A stretch of 64,000 nucleotides of DNA from Burkholderiales bacterium (GTDB lineage: Bacteria > Pseudomonadota > Gammaproteobacteria > Burkholderiales > Burkholderiaceae_C): assembly GCA_016703325.1 (NCBI GenBank), contig JADJCH010000062.1, forward strand, positions 62,001 to 126,000, written 5' to 3'. The notes under the pieces were generated by a model. That model was not told the origin of the DNA and made no database searches. It worked only from the letters and a program-made list of their open reading frames with translations. A program made the position numbers and the translations under genes. Numbering within the stretch: position 1 is the stretch's first letter; the number at the start of each line of letters is the position of its first letter. Positions 24,363-32,334 of this stretch are shown one piece after another.

Positions 24363-25939
24363 GCAGGTTCCTTGTCGGTCGAGGGCCAGGCGGGAGCGCC
24401 TTCGGCCAGGCGGCGCCACAGGTGCATCGTGGCGTAGCCGCGCCAGGGGCGCCAGGCTTCGGCCCGGCGGTCGGCCTCGCGGGCATCGGATGCGCCCAGG
24501 GCACGCATCAGGGCCACATCGCCGCTGGGCCAGGCGTCCGGCCAGGCCAGCGCGCGCAGCGCAATGTAGCGGGCCGTCCAGGGGCCTATGCCGGGCAGGG
24601 CCTCCAGCCGGGTCAGGGTGGCCTCCACATCGGCGGTGGGCCCCAGGTCCAGCTGGCCGAGCACCACCGCTCGCGCCAGCGCCTGCAGCGCGGTGACACG
24701 CTGGCGCACGATGCCCAGCGCGCCGATCGTCTCCGGCGCCGCCTCGGCCAAGCGCTGCGGCGTGGGGAAGAGGTGGGTCAGGCCGGGTGGCCGGTCCGCG
24801 GCCTCGAAGGGCTCACCCAGCGCCGCCACCAGCCGGCCGGCCAGGGTGTGTGCGGCCTTGACGGTGATCTGCTGGCCCAGCACGGCCCGCACCGCCAGCT
24901 CGAAGCCGTCGACACAGCCCGGCAGGCGCAGGCCCGGTGCATCCGCCGCCAGCGCGCCCAGCACCGCCGCCACCGCCTGGGGGTCACCGTCCAGGTCGAA
25001 CAGCCGGCGCAGCGCCGCCAGCACCGCGGGCAACACCGGCAGCAAGGCGGGCGAGAGCGTCAACCGCAGCGCATCGGTCCGGGTCGACGGGGTCACCTCG
25101 ATCCAGCCGATGTGGGCCCCGCCCCCAACTTCGTCGCCCGCCAGTCGCAGGCTGCGGCGGTAGGCCCCAGCCGGCGTGCCGGCGGCGCCGGGAAGGTCCA
25201 CCGCCTCCACCCCCGGCAGCGCCCGGGCCGCCAGGAAGCCCAGCAGCCTGGGCCAGTCCAGCGGCGGCCGGTAGGCGAGATCGAGCTGGATCGACTCCGT
25301 CGGCGCAACGTCCGCCCTCACCTCGGGCAGCGCTGCAGCGCGGCGATCGCGGCGCAGCGCACTCGGCGCCAGCCGGTAGCGGCTGCGGAACAGGGTCTGC
25401 AAGCGCCGCAGGCTGCCAAAGCCCGCCGCCAGGGCCACCTCGGTGACCGGCAGGCGGGTGTCGGTGAGCAGGCGTTTGGCCATCAGCAGCCGCTGGGTCT
25501 GGGCGTAGTCCACCGGGCTGACGCCGAAGGCCTGGCGGAACACCCGACGCAGGTGCCGGTCGCTGATGCCCAGACGGGACGCCAGTTCGTCCAGCCGGCC
25601 GGCCTGCGCCGGCCCGGCCTGCAGGCGTTGCGCCGCCGCCCAGGCCAGCCGCGAGGACAGCTCCGTGGCCGCCCAGCCCGGTGCCAGCTCCGGCCGGCAG
25701 CGCAGGCAGGGGCGAAAGCCCGCCGCCTCCGCCGCCGCGGCATGGCCGAAGAAGCGGCAGTGCGGCGCCAGCGGTGTGCGCACCCGGCACACCGGCCGGC
25801 AGTACACGCCGGTGGTGGTGACGCCGACAAACAGCCGGCCGTCGAAGCGGGCGTCGCGCGCCAGGAACGCAGCGTAGGCCGGCCCGGCATCGATCGGGGG
25901 TGGGGCTTCGGCTCGGGATGGCAGCGACATGGACGGCAT
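24359..25939 (-). CDS. alkA: Ada-type regulator domain fused to AlkA DNA glycosylase
   Basis: A 526-aa fusion. Residues about 20-95 are the Ada methylphosphotriester-accepting zinc domain with all four Cys (GVYCRPVC ... PCLRCRPE). Residues about 100-195 are an AraC-type helix-turn-helix (LGISDRHLRRVFRQAFGVSP). The rest is AlkA: an N-terminal TBP-like domain and an HhH-GPD domain with LPGIGPWTARYIALRA and catalytic Asp in PSGDVAL. It removes alkylated purines and probably activates transcription when methylated, as Ada does. The O6-methylguanine activity of Ada is supplied by the separate downstream ogt gene. In-frame ATGs at 25939 and 25930 are both possible starts. Confidence 0.92.
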   Translation of the reverse strand: MPSMSLPSRAEAPPPIDAGPAYAAFLARDARFDGRLFVGVTTTGVYCRPVCRVRTPLAPHCRFFGHAAAAEAAGFRPCLRCRPELAPGWAATELSSRLAWAAAQRLQAGPAQAGRLDELASRLGISDRHLRRVFRQAFGVSPVDYAQTQRLLMAKRLLTDTRLPVTEVALAAGFGSLRRLQTLFRSRYRLAPSALRRDRRAAALPEVRADVAPTESIQLDLAYRPPLDWPRLLGFLAARALPGVEAVDLPGAAGTPAGAYRRSLRLAGDEVGGGAHIGWIEVTPSTRTDALRLTLSPALLPVLPAVLAALRRLFDLDGDPQAVAAVLGALAADAPGLRLPGCVDGFELAVRAVLGQQITVKAAHTLAGRLVAALGEPFEAADRPPGLTHLFPTPQRLAEAAPETIGALGIVRQRVTALQALARAVVLGQLDLGPTADVEATLTRLEALPGIGPWTARYIALRALAWPDAWPSGDVALMRALGASDAREADRRAEAWRPWRGYATMHLWRRLAEGAPAWPSTDKEPA

Positions 25940-26116
25940 TGTCGGTGCGCCGACCGGGGGTGGCGCGCCGTTTCCGGACCTCAGGTTCGGGCGGCCCGGT
26001 GGCTGGGCCGACCCGGCAGGTCGTGACGGCCGTCATGGTGGACGCCGCTGCCGACTCAGGTCTGCCCCGGCCGGGTCGATGTCCCGGGCAGCACCGTCCA
26101 TCCCGCCGCAGGGGCG

Positions 26117-27787
26117 GTGCAGCGCCGGGTGCCCCAGATGTCCGACTTCCTCTCCTTCCCCTCCTTCACCGCTCGAGAACCGTTCTTCTGTGCGCCTGCG
26201 CCAAGTCGCCGGGGCCGTCGCGATGCGGTGAACGCTGCCACACGGCTCGGCCTGCTGTGCGGCACCCTGGGGTTGATGGTGCTGGCCGGCTGCGGCGGTG
26301 GGGCCGACGACGCCACCCAGGCCCCCCCAGCCGCTGACGCCGGCACGGCCGCCACACTGCAGACGCTGGAGCTGCGCCCTGGCCTGCACCTGGCCGCCCT
26401 GGTGCCACCGGAGCCCGACCTGTCGGACGCCGACGGCTCCGAGGCCTCCGCGCTGCGCGATCCCACCGAGCTGCCCCTGCCCGACGCAGCCACCGACCTG
26501 CCCACCGGTGGGCTGGATCCGGCCAGCCTGCAGCAGGCGCTGTCGGCACCTGCGAACGGCAGCCTCCCCGATGGCCGACGCCGGGCGCAGGGGCTGCTGG
26601 GTCAGCTCCAGCGCAGCGCCCGCATGCTCACCCCCGCGCAGATCCGTGCCGCCTACGGCCTGCCTGCGCTGGCCGATGCCCGCGCGGCCCAGCTGGGTGC
26701 CGGGCAGACCCTGTACCTGATCAACGCCTACCACCACCCGGACGTGGCGGGCGACCTGGCGGTGTTCAGTCAACGTTTTGGCCTGCCCGACTGCCCTGAG
26801 GTCGAGCTGCCGCCGGACAGCCCCCTGCCACTGGCCGCCGCGGCCGGCGGCCGCGGCTGCCAGCTGCTGGTGCTGCAGGCCGCCCCCGGCCGCGACAGCG
26901 CCGGTGCGGCCGGTCAACGCAGCCGCACGCTGCCGGAGGTGCGGCGTGTGTGGGCCACCGAATCGGCCCTGGATGTGCAGTGGGCCCACGCCATCGCACC
27001 GCACGCCAGGCTGGTGCTGATCGAGGCGGCCTCCTCCTCCGCCGTGGACCTGATGGCCGCGGTCGCCCTGGCCACCCGCCTGGGGCCGGGGGTGGTGAAC
27101 ATGAGCTTTTCCACCGGCGAGTTTTCGCTCGCGGCCATGCAGCAGATCGGTGCACCCTTCGACACGGCGGCGATGAGTTTTGTCGCCTCGGCGGGCGACC
27201 GGGGTTCAGCGTCCAACTGGCCGGCGGCCGATCCGCGGGTGCTGGCCGTCACCGGCACCCGACTGAGCTGGCTGGGGCGGCAGCGCATCGAAACCGCCTG
27301 GTCCTCCACCGGCGGCGCCACCAGCCAGCAGGTGCCGGAGCCCACCTACCAGGCCGGCCTGCTCAAGCCAGGCGACCCGGCCACCCCGGGCGCGGTGCGC
27401 TGGCGCGGCAGCGCCGACGTGGCCTTCAACGCCGACCCCTACACCGGCCAGTACATCTACATGACCCCATCGGAGTCCACCGGCGGCAGCGGCTGGTCGG
27501 TCGCGGGCGGCACCAGCATCGCCGCGGTGCAGTGGTCCGGCCTGCTGACGCTGGCCAACGCACTGCGGGCCGAACGGGCCCTGGCGCCGCTCGGCGCTCC
27601 CCATGCGCGGCTGTACCAGGCGGCCCTCGGCGCCAGCACCCGCTGGCAGGCCGCCTTCCTGGACATCACCGCCGGGCGCAATGGCGACTGCGGCGCCATG
27701 TGCAAGAGCGCGCCCGGCTACGACCTCACCAGCGGCCTGGGCAGCCCGCGGGTGGCGGGGCTGCTGGAACTGCTGGCCGCACCCTGA
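26117..27787 (+). CDS. Secreted sedolisin-like (S53) serine-carboxyl peptidase lipoprotein
   Basis: A protein of up to 556 aa. A lipoprotein signal lies at about residues 41-60 (LGLLCGTLGLMVLAGC, lipobox L-A-G-C). A prodomain-like stretch follows, then the S53 catalytic domain: Glu282 and Asp286 in WATESALDVQWAHA, an oxyanion Asp in SFVASAGDRG, and Ser467 in GGTSIAAVQW. The C-terminal GRNGDCGAMCKSAPGYDLTSGLGSP matches the calcium site of sedolisins. The usual GTSxSxP is changed to GTSIAAV. The start is uncertain: GTG at 26228 would remove an unusual 37-residue head before the signal. S53 enzymes are usually acid proteases. Confidence 0.85.
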   Translation: MQRRVPQMSDFLSFPSFTAREPFFCAPAPSRRGRRDAVNAATRLGLLCGTLGLMVLAGCGGGADDATQAPPAADAGTAATLQTLELRPGLHLAALVPPEPDLSDADGSEASALRDPTELPLPDAATDLPTGGLDPASLQQALSAPANGSLPDGRRRAQGLLGQLQRSARMLTPAQIRAAYGLPALADARAAQLGAGQTLYLINAYHHPDVAGDLAVFSQRFGLPDCPEVELPPDSPLPLAAAAGGRGCQLLVLQAAPGRDSAGAAGQRSRTLPEVRRVWATESALDVQWAHAIAPHARLVLIEAASSSAVDLMAAVALATRLGPGVVNMSFSTGEFSLAAMQQIGAPFDTAAMSFVASAGDRGSASNWPAADPRVLAVTGTRLSWLGRQRIETAWSSTGGATSQQVPEPTYQAGLLKPGDPATPGAVRWRGSADVAFNADPYTGQYIYMTPSESTGGSGWSVAGGTSIAAVQWSGLLTLANALRAERALAPLGAPHARLYQAALGASTRWQAAFLDITAGRNGDCGAMCKSAPGYDLTSGLGSPRVAGLLELLAAP

Positions 27788-27809
27788 TCCTGCGGGTGGG
27801 GCCACTGCA

Positions 27810-27834
27810 GCTGCCTCATCCTGGGGCAATCCAA
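27810..27834 (+). repeat. 25-bp direct repeat, copy 1
   Basis: First copy of a 25-bp element starting GCTGCCTCAT and ending GGGCAATCCAA. The second copy is at 28047-28071; they differ at three positions. They flank a group of DnaA-box-like motifs. Confidence 0.7.
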
Positions 27835-28046
27835 CGCCGGCCCAAGGATGACAAGCGCTTGCGCGCGGCGTCCGGAGCTTTTCCACAAGGTTGTCCCCGG
27901 GAACTGTGGAAGCTCCGGGCGCGGCGCATCGGCACGTGGTTTTCCACCGTGAGGTCTGACACGGCAAGCCTCAATGTGACCGAAATACGACAGGATCCGC
28001 ATTGACTTTTCCGAGCCAGGGAGGAAGTCGATGCCGCCCATCGCCG

Positions 28047-28071
28047 GCTGCCTCATTCCCGGGCAATCCAA
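28047..28071 (+). repeat. 25-bp direct repeat, copy 2
   Basis: Second copy of the element at 27810-27834, in the same orientation, 237 bp downstream. It starts GCTGCCTCAT and ends GGGCAATCCAA. Confidence 0.7.
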
Positions 28072-28288
28072 GCTTCACCCAGCAGGGGCGCGCCTCTGCG
28101 CGCACCGTCCCAGGCCAACCCACAGCGTTATGCACAGAGCGTGTGGACGGATCACCGGGTTTCCACGGACTTCAACTTGTCCACAGCCGGCAAAGTTGTC
28201 CCCAGCCCTTGACAGCCGCCCCTTCGGCACAACGCCCTGCTGCGTTGGGTCGGCCCAGGGCATCCGCAGCGGCGGCGACAATCCTTCG

Positions 28289-29119
28289 ATGACCTGGCTT
28301 GGCCACCTTGACCTGCACTACACCTCTCACCAGGGCGAAACCCGCGCGCTGGACCGCCACCACGGACCGCTGCGGGTGCTGCGCCGCCTGTACCCGGAGG
28401 GCCCGGCCGTTTGCCACCACGTGTTGGTGCACCCCCCGGGCGGCATCGTGGGCGGAGATCGGCTGGAGGTGGAGGCCCGCCTGGACGCCGGCAGCCACGC
28501 CCTGCTGACCACCCCGGGGGCCACACGTTTCTACCGCAGCGGCGGCGCCGTGGCCGAGCAGCGTGTGCGGGCCCGGCTGGAAGACGGGGCCCGGCTGGAA
28601 TGGCTGCCGCTGGAGACGCTGGCCTACCGCGGCTGCCGGGCGGAGAACCACCTGCGCTTCGAGCTGGCACCGGGAGCGGAGATGATGGGCTGGGACCTGC
28701 TCGCCCTGGGTCTGCCGGCCGCCGGCGAACCCTGGGACGAAGGGGACTACCTGCAGCACCTGGAGCTGCCCGGGGTGTGGCTGGAACGCGCGCGCGTCCG
28801 CGCCGACGATCACCGCCTGCTGCACAGCCCGCTGGGCTGGGCCGGGCAGGGTGTGCTGGCCACCCTCTGGTTTGCTACCGGGAAGCTCTTGGAGCCGTCG
28901 CGGCGCGAGGCCCTGCTGGAGGCGGCCCGCGCTGCCGTGGACACCTTCGAGCCGGTCCTGCCGGCCGGCGCCACCAGCCCGGACGACCGGGTGCTGGTGC
29001 TGCGCGCCCTGGCCCCTCGGGTGGAGCCGGTGATGGCGCTGCTGCAGCAGGTCTGGGCGCGGTGGCGTCAGGCCGGCTGGGGCCTGGCGCCCTGCCCGCC
29101 CCGGGTGTGGCGAACCTGA
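28289..29119 (+). CDS. ureD: Urease accessory protein UreD
   Basis: A 276-aa protein that helps load nickel into urease as part of the UreDFG complex. Family blocks include LVHPPGGIVGGDRLEVEA, LLTTPGATRFYRS, LEWLPLETLAYRGC and GWDLLALGLPA. The ATG at 28289 opens the conserved N terminus (MTWLGHLDLHY). The frame is open back to 28031, but that lies in a repeat-rich non-coding stretch. None of ureA, ureB, ureC, ureE, ureF or ureG is present in the window, and the next gene is rarD. Confidence 0.92.
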   Translation: MTWLGHLDLHYTSHQGETRALDRHHGPLRVLRRLYPEGPAVCHHVLVHPPGGIVGGDRLEVEARLDAGSHALLTTPGATRFYRSGGAVAEQRVRARLEDGARLEWLPLETLAYRGCRAENHLRFELAPGAEMMGWDLLALGLPAAGEPWDEGDYLQHLELPGVWLERARVRADDHRLLHSPLGWAGQGVLATLWFATGKLLEPSRREALLEAARAAVDTFEPVLPAGATSPDDRVLVLRALAPRVEPVMALLQQVWARWRQAGWGLAPCPPRVWRT

Positions 29120-29133
29120 GGGCCGGGCCGAAC

Positions 29134-30024
29134 ATGCAACAAGGCATCGTCTACGCCGCTCTGGCCTACGGGCTGTGGGGCCTGTTTCCGCTCTACTTTC
29201 GCCTGCTGGCGGAGGTGGCGCCGCTGGAGGTGCTGGCGCACCGCTTCATCTGGTCGATCGGCTTCCTGCTGCTGATCCTGGCGGTTCTGCGCCGCTGGGC
29301 CTGGTTGGGCCCGGCGTTGCGCACACCGAAGGTGCTGGGCCTGTTCGTGCTCAGCGCCACGCTGCTGTCGGTCAACTGGTTCGTCTACATCTGGGCCATC
29401 ACGAACCACCGGGTGCTGGAGGCCAGCCTGGGCTACTTCATCACCCCGCTGGCCAATGTGCTCACCGGCGCTCTGGTGCTGCGCGAGCGGTTGCGCCCGG
29501 CACAGTGGGGCGCCGTCGCACTGGCCGCCCTGGGCGTGGGCTGGATGACCTGGCAGCTCGGCGACCTGCCCTGGGTGGCCCTGGTGCTGGCCGCCAGCTT
29601 TTCCATGTATGGCCTGGTGCGCAAGACCGCCCCGCTGGGTGCGCTGGAGGGGCTCACTTTGGAGACGATGCTGCTGGCACCGTTGGCGCTGGCCGGGCTG
29701 CTGTGGGCCACCTCGCAGGGGTTGGCCCGGTTTGCGCCGGCCGACTGGGATGTGAAGGGCCTGCTGATCGCCAGCGGCCCGGTCACCGCCATCCCGCTGC
29801 TGCTGTTTGCGGCGGGCGCAAGGCGCATCCCGCTGAGTGTGCTGGGCATGCTGCAGTACATCGGGCCGACGATCCAGTTCTTCCTCGGGGTCTGGCTCTT
29901 CCATGAGCCCTTCTCGCCCACCCGGCTGCAAGGCTTCGTGTTGATCTGGTGCGCCTGCGCCCTGTTCAGCGCAGAACTGTTGTGGCGCAGCCGGCAACCT
30001 GCGGCGCCGGATCCATCGGCCTGA
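29134..30024 (+). CDS. rarD: EamA-family transporter RarD
   Basis: A 296-aa inner-membrane protein with ten hydrophobic segments. The N terminus GIVYAALAYGLWGLFPLYFRLL and the segments VNWFVYIWAITNHRVLEASLGYFI and LGMLQYIGPTIQFFLGVWLF are typical of RarD (once linked to chloramphenicol sensitivity; the true substrate is not known). It starts 14 bases after ureD and may be co-transcribed with it. Confidence 0.92.
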   Translation: MQQGIVYAALAYGLWGLFPLYFRLLAEVAPLEVLAHRFIWSIGFLLLILAVLRRWAWLGPALRTPKVLGLFVLSATLLSVNWFVYIWAITNHRVLEASLGYFITPLANVLTGALVLRERLRPAQWGAVALAALGVGWMTWQLGDLPWVALVLAASFSMYGLVRKTAPLGALEGLTLETMLLAPLALAGLLWATSQGLARFAPADWDVKGLLIASGPVTAIPLLLFAAGARRIPLSVLGMLQYIGPTIQFFLGVWLFHEPFSPTRLQGFVLIWCACALFSAELLWRSRQPAAPDPSA

Positions 30025-30080
30025 GGCAAGGCGTCACCGCCGCACACGGCACCGACCCGCCGCTGGCTTAAGCTCGCCCC

Positions 30081-31472
30081 ATGTCTGCCCTGCCCCAAAG
30101 GGCTGCCCGCGCACCGCGAGCGGCCATCCACCAGCTGCGCTCCACCCTGTTGTCGGCGCGCGACCTGCTCGTCACCGCCGGCCCGGTGCTGCTGCTCGCC
30201 CTGGGGGCGATCGTGCTGGCCTACTGGCTGCTCAACCCGACCCCGCCCAAGCGCATGGTGCTGGCCACCGGGCCTGCACAGGGCGCCTACGCGGAGTTCG
30301 GCCGTCGCTACCAGGAAGCGCTGAAGAAGGACGGCATCGAAGTGCAGCTGCAGTCCAGCCGGGGTTCGCTGGAGAACCTGCAGCTGCTGCGCGAAGGCAA
30401 GGTCGATGCTGCCTTCGTGCAAGGCGGGGCGGAATCGGCCCCCGGACTCAGCGACGAGGAGGAGGACGAGGCGAGCGACCTGCTCAGCCTGGGCAGCCTG
30501 TTCCGCGAGCCGGTCTGGGTGTTCTACCGCGAGTCGGCGGCCGTGATGGCCTTCCAGCGCAGCAGCCTGGACAGCCTGTCGCAACTGGCCAGCTGGAAGC
30601 TCAACATCGGTCACGAGGGCAGCGGTGTCACCAACCTGATGCGCAGGCTGCTGCAGGCCAACGGCCTGGACACCCGGCAGATGCAGCTCGGCCGCCTGGA
30701 ACCGACCCCGGCTGTGATGGCGCTGATCGACGGCGACATCGACGCCCTGGCGCTGGTCTCGGCGCCGGAGTCCCCGCTGGTGCGCATGCTGCTGATCACC
30801 CCGGGCATCCGCCTGCTGGACTTCGCTCAGGCCGAGGCCTACGCCCGCCGGGTGCCGCAGGTGCAACCCATCATCCTGCCGCGGGGGGTGGTGGACCTGG
30901 CCCAGGACCTGCCTGCCCAGGACATGCGCCTGGTGGCACCGATGGCCACCCTGCTGGTGCGCGACGACACCCACCCCGCGCTGCAGCAACTGCTGGTGCA
31001 GGCGGCCAAACGCATCCACGGCGAGCCCAACTGGTTCCAGCACAAGGGCGAGTTCCCGCAGAAGGGTGTCAGCGACCACCCCCTGGCACCCGAAGCGCAG
31101 CGCTTCTACGAGTCCGGTGCACCCCTGCTGCAGCGCTACCTGCCGTTCTGGATGGCCAATCTGGTGGACCGGATGTGGGTGGTGCTGGTGTCGATCGCGG
31201 CGCTGCTGATCCCGCTGTCGCGCATCGTGCCGCCGCTGTACACCTTCCGCATCCGCTCACGCATCTTCCGCTGGTACGGCAGCCTGCGCGACATCGAGGA
31301 ACGCGCCGGTGCCGCCGACCGCAGCGAGGCCGACACCCGCCAGCTGCTGGACGAATTGGCCGACCTGGACACCCGCGTCGAACGCCTGCCGGTGCCGCTG
31401 TCCCACGCCGAGGAGCTGTACGCCCTGCGCAGCCACATCCGGCTGGTGCAGCGCAGATTGGGCGGCGGGTGA
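30081..31472 (+). CDS. TAXI-family solute-binding protein with membrane anchors
   Basis: A 463-aa protein. An N-terminal membrane segment (residues about 33-51, LLLALGAIVLAYWLL) is followed by a TAXI-type solute-binding domain (MVLATGPAQGAYAEFGRRYQEAL, LREGKVDAAFVQGG, LNIGHEGSGVTNLMRRLLQANG). A second segment lies near residues 360-380 (MWVVLVSIAALLIPLSRIV), followed by a cytosolic coiled-coil tail. TRAP permease subunits are not adjacent, so this stand-alone anchored form may sense rather than transport a ligand. Confidence 0.85.
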   Translation: MSALPQRAARAPRAAIHQLRSTLLSARDLLVTAGPVLLLALGAIVLAYWLLNPTPPKRMVLATGPAQGAYAEFGRRYQEALKKDGIEVQLQSSRGSLENLQLLREGKVDAAFVQGGAESAPGLSDEEEDEASDLLSLGSLFREPVWVFYRESAAVMAFQRSSLDSLSQLASWKLNIGHEGSGVTNLMRRLLQANGLDTRQMQLGRLEPTPAVMALIDGDIDALALVSAPESPLVRMLLITPGIRLLDFAQAEAYARRVPQVQPIILPRGVVDLAQDLPAQDMRLVAPMATLLVRDDTHPALQQLLVQAAKRIHGEPNWFQHKGEFPQKGVSDHPLAPEAQRFYESGAPLLQRYLPFWMANLVDRMWVVLVSIAALLIPLSRIVPPLYTFRIRSRIFRWYGSLRDIEERAGAADRSEADTRQLLDELADLDTRVERLPVPLSHAEELYALRSHIRLVQRRLGGG

Positions 31473-31553
31473 ATCCGGCAGCCGCACTGTGCGCTGATGT
31501 CCCCCCGCTGCAGTCGGCGAGACCACGGACAGGGCAAGCGTGTGGGAAAACTG

Positions 31554-31949
31554 TCAGAACGACGCCACCTTGCAGCCCAGCGCTGAATCGATGCCCATCC
31601 GCAACAGTTGATCGTCACGTGTGACCAGAACGGCGCCATGGACGTTCGCGCTGGCCATCACGATGGCGTCGGGCAATTTGACCGAGCGCCGAGCCCGCAA
31701 GGAAGCCACTTCGGCCAACAGGGCCCGGTCGGTCCGGTTCAGTCCGACCACATCGACACGCTCAGCAAAAGCCTCGAACAACTTCCGATCGGCATCGCTG
31801 AGCCCCGAGAAACTGAGAAATTCAATCTGGTTGACGATGGAGATGCCAACCCACGAGGCCGCCTGGACACGCCGCAGCAACCCCTGGTGGCCCTGAAGCA
31901 ACGCAACGATGGCGTTGGTGTCCAGCAGCAGGCGTGGTTCACCATTCAT
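31554..31949 (-). CDS. PIN-domain toxin of a type II toxin-antitoxin pair
   Basis: A 131-aa putative RNase. The PIN acidic residues are visible: Asp in LLLDTNAIVALL near the N terminus, Glu in NQIEFLSFSG, Asp in VKLPDAIVMASA and a final Asp in VTRDDQLL. The fold is typical of VapC-like toxins that cleave tRNA or rRNA. The ATG at 31949 lies within the end of the upstream small gene (11-base overlap), a typical toxin-antitoxin arrangement. The upstream open frame is not part of it. Confidence 0.88.
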   Translation of the reverse strand: MNGEPRLLLDTNAIVALLQGHQGLLRRVQAASWVGISIVNQIEFLSFSGLSDADRKLFEAFAERVDVVGLNRTDRALLAEVASLRARRSVKLPDAIVMASANVHGAVLVTRDDQLLRMGIDSALGCKVASF

Positions 31950-32169
31950 CGCGCAGTCCGCGTTGAGCCGCAACGGCATCCCCTTGCCATTGCAGTTTGC
32001 CGACGAGATCAGAAAACTCTGCCTTGCCGGCAGGATTGGACGGTGCGTCGTTGGCCGCCGCAGTGTCCTCCACGACCACCAGCACCCGGCGCCGCTGCAT
32101 CGGCAACGGAGGTGCCTCCAGCCAGACCAGTTCGGTGCCACTGAGTTCAGCCTGGTAGCTGCGCAACAT
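31939..32169 (-). CDS. Probable antitoxin partner of the PIN toxin
   Basis: A 76-aa protein directly upstream of and overlapping the PIN toxin. The start ATG at 32169 has a good site (CAGGAG, 32175-32180). The sequence (MLRSYQAELSGTELVWLE ... RRRVLVVVED) does not match a VapB, Phd or MazE pattern that I recognise. The N-terminal half looks beta-rich and the C-terminal half disordered, suiting a toxin-wrapping tail. A GCCAAAACGGC motif lies about 20 bases upstream and might be an operator. Confidence 0.7.
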   Translation of the reverse strand: MLRSYQAELSGTELVWLEAPPLPMQRRRVLVVVEDTAAANDAPSNPAGKAEFSDLVGKLQWQGDAVAAQRGLRDEW

Positions 32170-32334
32170 GAAACTCTCCTGAGACCGCCAAAACGGCACT
32201 TGGATGTTAGCTTTCTGACGCGACCGGGCGCAGTCCCCACGGTCAGATCTGCCCATCGTTGGGCCACCCCAAGGAGGATGTGGGCACAAACGCCAACTCG
32301 GTACCGTTCCCTGACGTCGCTACCATCCGGCGCC

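Larger units (their letters stand above)
27788..28288. other. 501-bp non-coding region with DnaA-box-like cluster and repeats
   Basis: No convincing gene lies here. It holds TTATGCACA (28128-28136, a perfect TTATnCACA DnaA box), TTGTCCACA (28177-28185), TTTTCCACA (27879-27887), TTTTCCACC (27940-27948) and TTGTCCCCA (28196-28204). A near-perfect inverted repeat has arms at 27872-27887 and 27905-27918. A 25-bp direct repeat occurs at 27810-27834 and 28047-28071 with 22 of 25 bases the same. The stretch from 27955 to 28020 is richer in A+T than its surroundings. The usual oriC neighbours (dnaA, dnaN, rpmH, parAB) are absent. Confidence 0.6.

Noticed and set aside
27788..28288. Chromosomal origin of replication
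   Set aside because: DnaA-box-like motifs are present, but dnaA, dnaN, rpmH, rnpA or parAB are not near and no clear AT-rich unwinding region is seen. Kept only as a finding.
28031..28288. Longer ureD start at 28031
   Set aside because: The extra 86 codons contain DnaA-box-like DNA and a repeat copy, and known UreD proteins begin at the later ATG.
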